Shown here: positions 8,058-15,019 of the stretch, piece after piece
Position numbering within the stretch: position 1 is the stretch's first letter
Layout of the letters: every line of letters starts with the position of its first letter
Assembly (NCBI GenBank): GCA_934590135.1
Contig: CAKTOT010000021.1
Span: forward strand, 1-27,627
Direction: 5' to 3'
DNA length: 27,627 nucleotides
From: an uncultured Muribaculaceae bacterium
GTDB taxonomy: Bacteria > Bacteroidota > Bacteroidia > Bacteroidales > Muribaculaceae
Program-made: the position numbers and the translations under genes
Notes under the pieces: model-generated
What the model saw: only the letters and a program-made list of their open reading frames with translations
Databases searched by the model: none
Told to the model about the DNA's origin: nothing

Positions 8058-8079
8058 AACAACAGCTAAACCGCACACC

Positions 8080-8775
8080 ATGGAACCCGTAGAAGAAACC
8101 ACATTCATCGTCATTATCGAAATTCTGGGAACGATATCGTTTGCGATCTCAGGCATACGATTGGCAGCGGCCAAGAACTTCGACTGGTTCGGCGCATACG
8201 TCATAGGCCTGGTCACGGCCATAGGCGGCGGAACATTACGCGACGTTTTGATTCAAGCTCCGGTATTTTGGATGGTATCATGGCATTACCTGGCCGTCAC
8301 CGGACTATCACTGCTGACGGTGCTGATATTCAAAAGAGCTCTTGTCGGCGGATTTCGCACGCTATTCCTATTTGACGCCATAGGCCTTGCCTTATTCGTG
8401 GTCATAGGCATCGAAAAATCGCTCACTTACGACTATCCGATGTGGGTAGCCATCACCATGGGCATCATCACAGGGTCATTCGGCGGTGTATGCCGCGACA
8501 TACTCATCAACGAGGTCCCGCTATTTTTCCGCAAAGACATATACGCCACAGCCTGCCTCGCCGGCGGCATCGTATATTGGCTGATATGGCTGACAGGACT
8601 GCCATCTATTGTTGCACAAGTGCTTTGCGCCGCCACCGTCATCGGCCTGCGCATACTTGCCTTCAAATACAATTGGTCGCTGCCGGCACTCAAAGTCAAA
8701 TCCGAGTTCCTGCCAAAGGACGACAACCTCGGCACAGGCGATTCATCACTAAAATCGAACGACAATGACAATTAA
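8080..8775 (+). CDS. TRIC channel / UPF0126 (YicG-like) membrane protein
   Basis: 231 residues with about seven transmembrane segments in two repeated halves. Each half carries the family signature: AIGGGTLRDVLIQ around residues 47-59 and SFGGVCRDILINEVPLFFRK around 133-152, the glycine-rich kinked helices of the bacterial trimeric intracellular cation (TRIC) fold. Structurally studied homologues are monovalent cation channels of the inner membrane; the physiological role in bacteria is not settled. The charged tail after about residue 205 is probably cytoplasmic. It lies 22 bp after nth and overlaps the next gene's first possible start by 11 bp, in keeping with one operon. Confidence 0.9.
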   Translation: MEPVEETTFIVIIEILGTISFAISGIRLAAAKNFDWFGAYVIGLVTAIGGGTLRDVLIQAPVFWMVSWHYLAVTGLSLLTVLIFKRALVGGFRTLFLFDAIGLALFVVIGIEKSLTYDYPMWVAITMGIITGSFGGVCRDILINEVPLFFRKDIYATACLAGGIVYWLIWLTGLPSIVAQVLCAATVIGLRILAFKYNWSLPALKVKSEFLPKDDNLGTGDSSLKSNDNDN

Positions 8776-9202
8776 CCACGACAAAGCCATGATACAGCTG
8801 GCCAAATACGCCATTGTCGGCGTAATGAATACGCTGCTCACCTTGGCCGTCATCTTTATCTGCAAGTCGCTATTAGGCGTCAATCCATACGTATCCAACG
8901 CCTTAGGCTACATAGTTGGACTCATCAACTCCTTCCTATGGAATCGCTCATGGGTATTCCGCCGCCGCGACGGCAAGTTGTCACGTCAGGCAATACTATT
9001 CCTCATCGGGTTCGCCGTATGCTACGGACTACAATTACTTGCCGTTTGGAGTCTCAACCAATCCTCCTTCGGCGAAATCGAAATTCAGATTTCGAGCTTC
9101 ACGCTTTCGGGATACGGCATAGCAACACTCATCGGCAATGTGGTATACACCGCCTGCAACTTCATATTCAACAGACTGTTCACCTTTAGCCGCCGCAAAT
9201 AA
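8765..9202 (+). CDS. GtrA-like family membrane protein
   Basis: 145 residues with four transmembrane helices and the GtrA-family layout: KYAIVGVMNTLLTLAV in helix 1, SNALGYIVGLINSFLWNRSWVF at the conserved N-F-NR-W-F stretch, and the closing YTACNFIFNRLFTFSRR. GtrA-like proteins take part in moving or flipping lipid-linked sugars, or in cell-surface polysaccharide modification, at the inner membrane; the substrate cannot be read from this sequence. If the ATG at 8765 is used the gene overlaps the TRIC gene by 11 bp; a start at 8789 (MIQLAKY) would remove the overlap and keep the whole domain. Confidence 0.9.
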   Translation: MTINHDKAMIQLAKYAIVGVMNTLLTLAVIFICKSLLGVNPYVSNALGYIVGLINSFLWNRSWVFRRRDGKLSRQAILFLIGFAVCYGLQLLAVWSLNQSSFGEIEIQISSFTLSGYGIATLIGNVVYTACNFIFNRLFTFSRRK

Positions 9203-9233
9203 TACGGCTCTAAATATATCACAACCCCATACT

Positions 9234-9686
9234 ATGCAACAACTCATCAAAAAACATCTGACACTGCTACTGGTGCTCCTCGTTTCAATGACCGCATTCA
9301 CCTCCTGCGATGAAGACGAGGGCTACCCTATCGATCTTCGCGACCTTCCCTCTCAGTCATGGGACTTCTTGGACTACTACTATTATGACATCCCGGTCGT
9401 CGAAGCATTCTACTATGGTAGCGGCTCGGACGGCTATTACCGCGTCAACCTCGCCGACGGCACAAGTGTCGGCTTCGACGCCTGGGGCAACTGGTACTAC
9501 GTGTCCGCCCCCTGGGATTCAAGCGTCCCGCTCGACATCGTTCCGCCGCGCATCGCCAACTTTGTAGGATACTACTATCCCTACGAAGCCATCGTCAGCA
9601 TCACCATCACCGGATACGGATACGACATAACCCTATCCAACGGCATCGACTTGTCATTTGATACATACGGCGAAGTGCTTGATTAA
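9234..9686 (+). CDS. PepSY-like (beta-lactamase-inhibitor-like) lipoprotein
   Basis: 150 residues starting at the ATG at 9234; upstream codons in this frame overlap gtrA. The signal peptide ends in the lipobox FTSC with Cys25 as the probable lipid attachment site. The mature part shows two copies of the Bacteroidetes PepSY-like unit (PF11396-type): an LP-x-FL helix, then a strand pattern of DGYYRVNLADGTSVGFDAWG ending NWYYV, then a second unit with ANFVGYYYPYEAIVSI followed by GYDITLSNGIDLSFDTYGEV. Such proteins are common, small, exported and mostly uncharacterised. It is unusually rich in tyrosine (YYYYD, GYYYPY). It is the last gene of the 7033-9686 run and ends just before a strong inverted repeat. 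Confidence 0.88.
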   Translation: MQQLIKKHLTLLLVLLVSMTAFTSCDEDEGYPIDLRDLPSQSWDFLDYYYYDIPVVEAFYYGSGSDGYYRVNLADGTSVGFDAWGNWYYVSAPWDSSVPLDIVPPRIANFVGYYYPYEAIVSITITGYGYDITLSNGIDLSFDTYGEVLD

Positions 9687-9731
9687 ACGCTCTTTACGCT
9701 CCGCTTCAAGTCGCATAACGATACGCACAAT

Positions 9732-9781
9732 AAGCACATACGACATACACCCGGCAGTCGGAATGTATGTCGTATGTGCTT
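9732..9781. terminator. Perfect 18-bp inverted repeat between convergent genes
   Basis: Arms 9732-9749 and 9764-9781 are exact reverse complements (AAGCACATACGACATACA on the left), with a 14-nt loop. It lies between the stops of the PepSY lipoprotein (+) and the Lrp regulator (-), so it can serve both as a terminator. Neither side has a long T tract, although TT at the arm end on each strand gives a partial one. Confidence 0.7.
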
Positions 9782-9829
9782 GTTATATGTGTCGCCGTAG
9801 ACTTACCGACACAAAATACCTGCGGAAGA

Positions 9830-10297
9830 TTATTGCGCCGGTTCGTCGAGGCCGACCTGTCGCGTAAAGGCCTCGTCAAAACATATCAAAGTCTCGGTCT
9901 GCGAGACAAATTTGGCGTGAATATTAGATTGCAAAAGTTGGAACAAATGCTCGTTGTCTCGGGCCATAATGCGTATCAGCAAATCATAACGTCCGGACGT
10001 CACATTGCAGCTTACCACCTCGGGGATGGCACGCAATATTTCGATAACCTCGCGAATCTTGGAAGGCTCCATAAGGTGAATGCCTACAAATGCCGAAATC
10101 TTGTAGCCCAAAGCCTCGGGGTTGACTATACAATCCCAGCGACGTATCACACCGTTGGCCACAAGTCGCTTGATACGCTGATGTATAGCAGCGCCAGAAA
10201 GGTCACATACACGCGCTATTTCCTGGAACGACTCACGAGCATTGGTCGCAAGCAGCCCCAAAATCTTCAAGTCCAAGCTATCAAACTGTCTTTCCAT
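9830..10297 (-). CDS. Lrp/AsnC family transcriptional regulator
   Basis: 155 residues from the ATG at 10297. The frame extends further upstream to 10354, but that region overlaps the likely -7 box and reads as unrelated hydrophobic residues. The N-terminal winged helix-turn-helix covers about residues 5-60 (LDLKILGLLATNARESFQEI, then LSGAAIHQRIKRLVANGVI). The C-terminal RAM effector-binding domain covers about 65-145, with the VVSCNVTSGRYDLLIRI strand pattern. The family senses amino acids or related small molecules and binds DNA as dimers or octamers. Lrp members are often autoregulatory; the roughly 440-bp region upstream has room for this. Its targets cannot be told from position. Confidence 0.92.
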   Translation of the reverse strand: MERQFDSLDLKILGLLATNARESFQEIARVCDLSGAAIHQRIKRLVANGVIRRWDCIVNPEALGYKISAFVGIHLMEPSKIREVIEILRAIPEVVSCNVTSGRYDLLIRIMARDNEHLFQLLQSNIHAKFVSQTETLICFDEAFTRQVGLDEPAQ

Positions 10298-10351
10298 AAA
10301 TGTTCTTTCTGAATGTAGTAAAAGGATTACACAAAAAAGCAGATGTAACTG

Positions 10352-10359
10352 CAAATGTA
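10352..10359 (-). promoter_or_regulatory. -7 element for the Lrp/AsnC gene
   Basis: The minus strand reads TACATTTG, matching TAnnTTTG. A TTTG at 10384-10387 could be the -33 box, with a slightly long 24-nt spacer. The predicted leader is about 48 nt to the ATG at 10297, which supports that start over the upstream one at 10354. Confidence 0.45.
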
Positions 10360-10649
10360 ACTGATGTGTCGATAATTGCTCTGCAAATATCGAAACTTAT
10401 CCGTAAATCACAAAAAACTTTTAGGCACTTTTGTACAATTCTTAGCATTTACACACCAAAATAAGCAAACTTTAACATCATTCACGATCTCTTTTGAGCC
10501 CAAGACGCATCTACAACAACGCATAACGCCGTAAAACTCCGACACAAAAGCAGCCACCCGGACAGCACATACCACCATTGCCGCAGGTCAATCACAAGAA
10601 AAAAATCATATTTCAGCAAAAATGTTCGTCAAAACCAAAAATGATTTAC

Positions 10650-10657
10650 TAATTTCG
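10650..10657 (+). promoter_or_regulatory. Possible -7 element for the 10736 gene
   Basis: TAATTTCG is one base from TAnnTTTG. TTCG at 10625-10628 is a poor -33 candidate 21 nt upstream. The leader would be about 70-80 nt. Confidence 0.35.
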
Positions 10658-10735
10658 CATTGTCATTTGACGAGCATCCGCAATTAGGACGCACCGCAAC
10701 GACACAACAATTCGTAACCAATAGACTTAAAGCAT

Positions 10736-11290
10736 ATGATTTTCAATTTTCGCTTAGTTTCGGACGAAGTAGACAACTTCAAAAGAGAAATCGAGATAGA
10801 CGCCGACGACACCTTCCTCGACCTCCGCAACGCCATCTGCGATGCAGTACATTACGACCGCTCGGAGATGTGTTCGTTCTTCCTGTGCGACGATAGTTGG
10901 GAAAAAGAGAAAGAAATCACGCTGGAAGATATGGGCACAGACAGCGATGAAGACACCTACCTGATGGACGAATGTATACTCAGCGACTACATAGACGACG
11001 AAGGACAAAAGCTGATGTTCGTATTCGACTATCTCACCGACCGAGCCTTCTTCCTACAACTCAAAAAAATCACAACCGGCAAGTCGCTCAAAGATCCCGT
11101 ATGCACACTATCCATGGGCAAAGCCCCGGACCAGCATATCGACATGAAGCGCTTCGAAGCCGACATCGATGCCAAAGCCGCAAAGCAGGCTTCCATCGAA
11201 GACTTCGGCGAAGACTTCGATGAAGAAGGATACAACGACGACGAATTCGACCCCAATGGATTCTCCGATCTCACCTTCGACGAACATTGA
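10736..11290 (+). CDS. pRiA4b ORF-3-like (IS1096 TnpR-like) acidic protein
   Basis: 184 residues, very acidic, no signal peptide. Residues about 1-115 match the plasmid pRiA4b ORF-3-like family as it appears in Bacteroidetes: an MIFNFRLVSDEVDNFKREIEI strand, DTFLDLRNAICDAVHYD helix, SFFLCDDSWEKEKEI, and LMFVFDYLTDRAFFLQL. The tail after about residue 150 is Asp/Glu-rich (EDFGEDFDEEGYNDDEFD) and probably disordered. The family name comes from mobile elements, but this chromosomal version has no transposon ends or recombinase nearby and is a common Bacteroidetes housekeeping-type gene of unknown function. It is transcribed alone, ending in a good terminator. Confidence 0.85.
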   Translation: MIFNFRLVSDEVDNFKREIEIDADDTFLDLRNAICDAVHYDRSEMCSFFLCDDSWEKEKEITLEDMGTDSDEDTYLMDECILSDYIDDEGQKLMFVFDYLTDRAFFLQLKKITTGKSLKDPVCTLSMGKAPDQHIDMKRFEADIDAKAAKQASIEDFGEDFDEEGYNDDEFDPNGFSDLTFDEH

Positions 11291-11314
11291 TTACACACTT
11301 AAGCTCAGCCTCAC

Positions 11315-11356
11315 AAAGCCCGACAGTTATACGCTGCCGGGCTTTGACGTTTTTTG
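11315..11356 (+). terminator. Intrinsic terminator after the 10736 gene
   Basis: Arms AAAGCCCGACAG (11315-11326) and CTGCCGGGCTTT (11334-11345) pair over 12 positions with one A-C mismatch and a 7-nt loop, followed by GACG and a run of six T. Confidence 0.82.
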
Positions 11357-11413
11357 AATGCTATTTCACTGTATTTTAACGTATTTTATATGTGTTATAC
11401 CAACTTTTAATTT

Positions 11414-11421
11414 TATCTTTG
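11414..11421 (+). promoter_or_regulatory. -7 element for the glycosidase/amidase cluster
   Basis: TATCTTTG fits TAnnTTTG in an AT-rich stretch. The -33 region is poor (TGTG at 11391-11394, 19 nt upstream). The leader to the ATG at 11532 would be about 100 nt. No equally good box is visible before the four following genes, so this may drive the whole 11532-20859 cluster. Confidence 0.55.
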
Positions 11422-11531
11422 TCGTATAGATACAAGACGTCGTGCGAATGCAACCTCCGCACCACGTAAGTACTTACACCTAAGAACATTATCCTAAAAA
11501 ACCAACACCGACATATAACTTCATCAAACGT

Positions 11532-14102
11532 TTGTACATGAAGAATTTTACCCTAACCCTATTGGCCGCCGCATCAATGGCCACGACGTGCTACGCCGAA
11601 ACCGTCACACTAAAAGACACCGAGTACCAAATCACGACGCTTCAAGATCGCGAACTGGGTCCGGGCGTACGATACACCCGCATTCGTATACCCGAATATC
11701 CCCTCAATGTCAACATCTTGCGCATAGATGCATCCAACCCATACAACAGCATCGAAACCACGCAAGCCTCCGACAAGCTCTACGGCACAGAATCATTGGT
11801 CAACGCCGCCAAGCGCCAGACATCGCCCGGCCATATCGCTTTGGCCGGCGCAAACGCCAACTTCTGGTGCGTGAGCGGACAGCCCCCCTTCAGCGACGAA
11901 CTCATCGGACTGACGTATAACGGCAACCTTCGCAACGGCAAAATCATCACCGAGACAAACATGTACGCCGACCAATGGGACAACGGATACAAACACACAG
12001 GCATCGTCGGCATCACACCCGAAGGCACCGTACACAGCGGCAACTACTTCTCCTGGGCCGGATTCGTCAACTCAACGGCCACCGGCGAACTGGAAATATA
12101 TACCGTCAATAAGACAGTACGTGACAACGAAGTCAACATCTACAACTCATACTACCCCACAAACCGCCCCTTCAAATGCGTGGACACATACGTCGACAAC
12201 GGCACACAGCACTTCAAGATTGTGCCCAATTGCGCCACCGAAGTATACCTGACCATAGATGAAGGTCAAAAATGGAACGCCGGAGGCAAGGACATAACAT
12301 TCACCGTTGCCAAGGTAGTGAAAGACGCAGGAGCAGGCACCATTGGCACATACGACCTCGCCATAGTAGGCCGCGGCGACAAGCGCGAAGCTCTCAACCG
12401 CCTCAACCCCGGCGACAAAGTCACCCTGCGTTACGGATGGTCAAACAAGGCCGGCAACCTCATAGAATTCGACAACCTCGTTGGCGGTAACGCCCAAGTG
12501 ATGAACGCCGGAACACTGACCAAATTCAATACCACCGAAGCATACAATTCGCAGATATACTCGCGTACCGGATATGGCACGGACGACGAAGGCCGTTACC
12601 TCTACATCATCGTAATCGACAAAAGCACCGACCCGCGCTACGGCGCCTCGGCCGGATGCTCCACCACCGAAATGTGCGCCATTGCAAAACACTACGGATG
12701 CACATATATGACCAACTTCGATGCCGGCGGCAGCGCCGAAATGCTCGTAGGCAACGCCATCATCAACAAAACCACCGAAACAAATCCCCGCGCCGTAGCC
12801 AACGGTATGATTGTATACAGCATCGCACCCGAAGACGACAATATTACACGCCTCGAATTTGCCGATTACGAACTCAAAGCCCCCGTATACGGCACATACA
12901 CCCCGCGAATCATAGGCTACAACAAATACAACGCCGTGGTCAGCGATGACGTGCAAGGCATCACCCTGAGCTGCGACCCCAAAGCAGGCACATGCGACGG
13001 CAACATCTTCACAGCCGGAGGCACAGGCATGACAACGCAACTCACCGCCTCTCTCGGCAACGTGTCCGTATCCAAGGACATCACTATCGTAGACACACAG
13101 ATGGCCCTGCGTATCAAGCCCATACTCATCGACGGATATCGCCAATACCCCATTGAAGTATCTGCCGAAATAGACGGCAACACCTACACCTACAACCCGG
13201 CAAGCATCACATGGACAGTGACAGACCCCTCAGTGGCATATATCGATGCCGATGGCGTACTCCACGGACTTAAAGACGGAACAACCGACATTACCGCCAC
13301 CATAGGCCGATTCAGCGACACCACCACCGTCACAGTCGAAATTGCCAAGAAAGCCACCTACGACTACTGCACATGGGCCGACTGGAAAGCCACCGGCACA
13401 TCCGGCATAGTCAACGCCAACGGCAAAACCGCGCTCCAAATCACGGACGACGGCACGATAAGCTTCACTTACAAGTCTCCGCGCGACCCCTACATGTATA
13501 TCGCTCGCGACATCACCTTCTACAGCCTGCCGGACGAAGTATCCTTTGACTTTACATCCTCGATACCCGTATCCAAAGTCATAGTAGACGCACGCACACG
13601 ACAGCATACCCGCTCCAACAACATCAGCATCACCGCACAAGGAGCCGAAGCATTCGCTGCCGGGAAGACACACCACGTAGTATTACCTTGGAACGCTATA
13701 GGCGACAATGACGACCTGATTACATTCCCCTTGTCAATGCACCAAATCCGCTTTGTATTCGTCAAAGACACCGCCAATAAAGGCGAGCAGAATGTCAAAG
13801 TATCTGACGTCAAAGCAACTTATAAGCACTTTGGCGGCGTGGCCGACGTCGTAGCCGACGCCGGTGCAACGACCCTATCCGTATGGCCCAATCCGGTAAG
13901 CGGCTCCACATTCGCCTTACGAGCCTCCGCCCCCATGACCTCCGTATCGGTATACAGCATAGGCGGAGCACTCGTGTGCGAGACCCCGGCCAACGGCGAG
14001 AACATAATACATATCGCCACTCCCGCCACCGCCGGTGTATACATCGTAGCCGCCACATGCGTCGACGGCTCCAAAGTCTGCACCAAGCTCGTGGTCAAGT
14101 AA
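11532..14102 (+). CDS. Secreted phosphodiester glycosidase (NAGPA family) with T9SS sorting domain
   Basis: 856 residues. A signal peptide (KNFTLTLLAAASMATTCYA) ends near residue 22. The phosphodiester-glycosidase domain (PF09992 type, related to the enzyme that uncovers mannose-6-phosphate in animals) covers about residues 85-430, with LAGANANFW at 104-112 and the catalytic-region motif NFDAGGSAEM at 395-404. Then come an Ig-like stretch, a Big_2-like bacterial Ig domain around 535-605 (DPSVAYIDADGVLHGLKDG), and a beta-sandwich of about 155 residues (610-766). The C-terminus (about 781-856) is a type A T9SS sorting domain with WPNP at 785-788 and a GVYIVAA strand. In known members the domain cleaves sugar-1-phosphodiester bonds; a bacterial substrate such as a glycosyl-phosphate polymer is inferred. 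The ATG at 11538 is an alternative start. Confidence 0.9.
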   Translation: MYMKNFTLTLLAAASMATTCYAETVTLKDTEYQITTLQDRELGPGVRYTRIRIPEYPLNVNILRIDASNPYNSIETTQASDKLYGTESLVNAAKRQTSPGHIALAGANANFWCVSGQPPFSDELIGLTYNGNLRNGKIITETNMYADQWDNGYKHTGIVGITPEGTVHSGNYFSWAGFVNSTATGELEIYTVNKTVRDNEVNIYNSYYPTNRPFKCVDTYVDNGTQHFKIVPNCATEVYLTIDEGQKWNAGGKDITFTVAKVVKDAGAGTIGTYDLAIVGRGDKREALNRLNPGDKVTLRYGWSNKAGNLIEFDNLVGGNAQVMNAGTLTKFNTTEAYNSQIYSRTGYGTDDEGRYLYIIVIDKSTDPRYGASAGCSTTEMCAIAKHYGCTYMTNFDAGGSAEMLVGNAIINKTTETNPRAVANGMIVYSIAPEDDNITRLEFADYELKAPVYGTYTPRIIGYNKYNAVVSDDVQGITLSCDPKAGTCDGNIFTAGGTGMTTQLTASLGNVSVSKDITIVDTQMALRIKPILIDGYRQYPIEVSAEIDGNTYTYNPASITWTVTDPSVAYIDADGVLHGLKDGTTDITATIGRFSDTTTVTVEIAKKATYDYCTWADWKATGTSGIVNANGKTALQITDDGTISFTYKSPRDPYMYIARDITFYSLPDEVSFDFTSSIPVSKVIVDARTRQHTRSNNISITAQGAEAFAAGKTHHVVLPWNAIGDNDDLITFPLSMHQIRFVFVKDTANKGEQNVKVSDVKATYKHFGGVADVVADAGATTLSVWPNPVSGSTFALRASAPMTSVSVYSIGGALVCETPANGENIIHIATPATAGVYIVAATCVDGSKVCTKLVVK

Positions 14103-14249
14103 CTTCCGGACACTTGCCAATACAGCCTCAGACGACTGTCATTAGACCCAAACATCGGCCTATGTCAAGACTACGGAAAGAGCTAAAACAACCGACCGAC
14201 ACCGATCAAAACAACGCAACAGCAAGAAACTATAACACCCTATAACCCC

Positions 14250-14978
14250 ATGAGAAAAAAAATTCTGCTAAGCGCTTTGGCTTTCACAGCCTGCGTATGG
14301 GCACAAGCACAAATTGCCGAAGTGTCCGCTCCGCGCCCATTGCTTAAGGGCACGCAAAGCGAGATGTATTACCCTGTGCTCAGCACCGATGGTACACAAC
14401 TTATGTTCAGCAAAGCCGACTACTCGGACTTGCGCGTCTATGACTACACCTCCGGAGCCACCAAGGCCGTGAAAGCCACGCGCCCCGAAGCCTTCCGTGC
14501 ACATTTTGCCGGCGATAAAGTCTCCATCGCCCCCGCAACAGGCACCGCCGTAAGCGTCAAAGGCTCAAAGCTGATAATTACAATCAACGGAACCGCACAC
14601 GAGTACACACCCGTAGACTGCTACGCCGGATACTGCTGGCCTTCGCTGTCACCCGACGGCACCAAAGTGATGTTTGTCGCCGCAGGCAAAGGCATATACA
14701 TCACCGACCTCAAAGGCAACATCCTCAGCCACCCCGGAAAATACGAAGCACCCGTATGGTATGGCAACAATCACATCGTGGCCATGAACGCCAAAGACGA
14801 CGGACACCAATATATGTCCTCCCAGATTGTACTGCTCAGCGCCGACGGCGCACAAGTACAAGAACTCACCAAGCCCGAATCAATGAGTATGAACCCGGCC
14901 GCTGCCATCAGCGCCAATCGTGTGGTCTACAACACCATCGACGGACGCCTCTACGAAATGACCGTGACCCTCAAGTGA
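14250..14978 (+). CDS. Exported PD40 (WD40-like) beta-propeller protein, copy 1
   Basis: 242 residues. The signal peptide MRKKILLSALAFTACVWAQA ends at AQA; the internal Cys15 is a weaker lipobox alternative. The mature protein carries PD40-type repeats, the blades seen in TolB and related propellers: YYPVLSTDGTQLMFSKADYS at about 39-58 and YCWPSLSPDGTKVMFVA at about 128-144, with less regular blades between and after. No catalytic motif or sorting domain is visible, so it probably stays in the periplasm as a binding partner. It lies 147 bp after the glycosidase with no visible promoter and 41 bp before amidase 1. The same pairing recurs 3.3 kb downstream, suggesting it serves the amidase, perhaps in folding, export or target binding (inference). 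Confidence 0.85.
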   Translation: MRKKILLSALAFTACVWAQAQIAEVSAPRPLLKGTQSEMYYPVLSTDGTQLMFSKADYSDLRVYDYTSGATKAVKATRPEAFRAHFAGDKVSIAPATGTAVSVKGSKLIITINGTAHEYTPVDCYAGYCWPSLSPDGTKVMFVAAGKGIYITDLKGNILSHPGKYEAPVWYGNNHIVAMNAKDDGHQYMSSQIVLLSADGAQVQELTKPESMSMNPAAAISANRVVYNTIDGRLYEMTVTLK

Positions 14979-15019
14979 CACATACCATTACACACACTCC
15001 AAACTCTTTTTAGCGTATT

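Larger units (their letters stand above)
10298..10735. other. 438-bp divergent intergenic region, AT-rich
   Basis: Separates the Lrp gene (leftward) from the acidic-protein gene (rightward). It holds the Lrp -7 box and, near the right end, a weaker rightward box TAATTTCG (10650-10657). The middle is AT-rich with many short A runs and no protein-like frame. I see no defined RNA gene, but the length is generous for two promoters. Confidence 0.5.

Noticed and set aside
10736..11290. Mobile-element origin suggested by the IS1096/pRiA4b family name
   Set aside because: No transposase, terminal repeats or target duplication are visible, and the gene has its own terminator and normal codon use.
12441..13145. 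234-codon antisense frame within the glycosidase gene
   Set aside because: The plus-strand frame has signal peptide, domains and sorting tail; the antisense frame is Gly/Val/Cys-rich shadow sequence.
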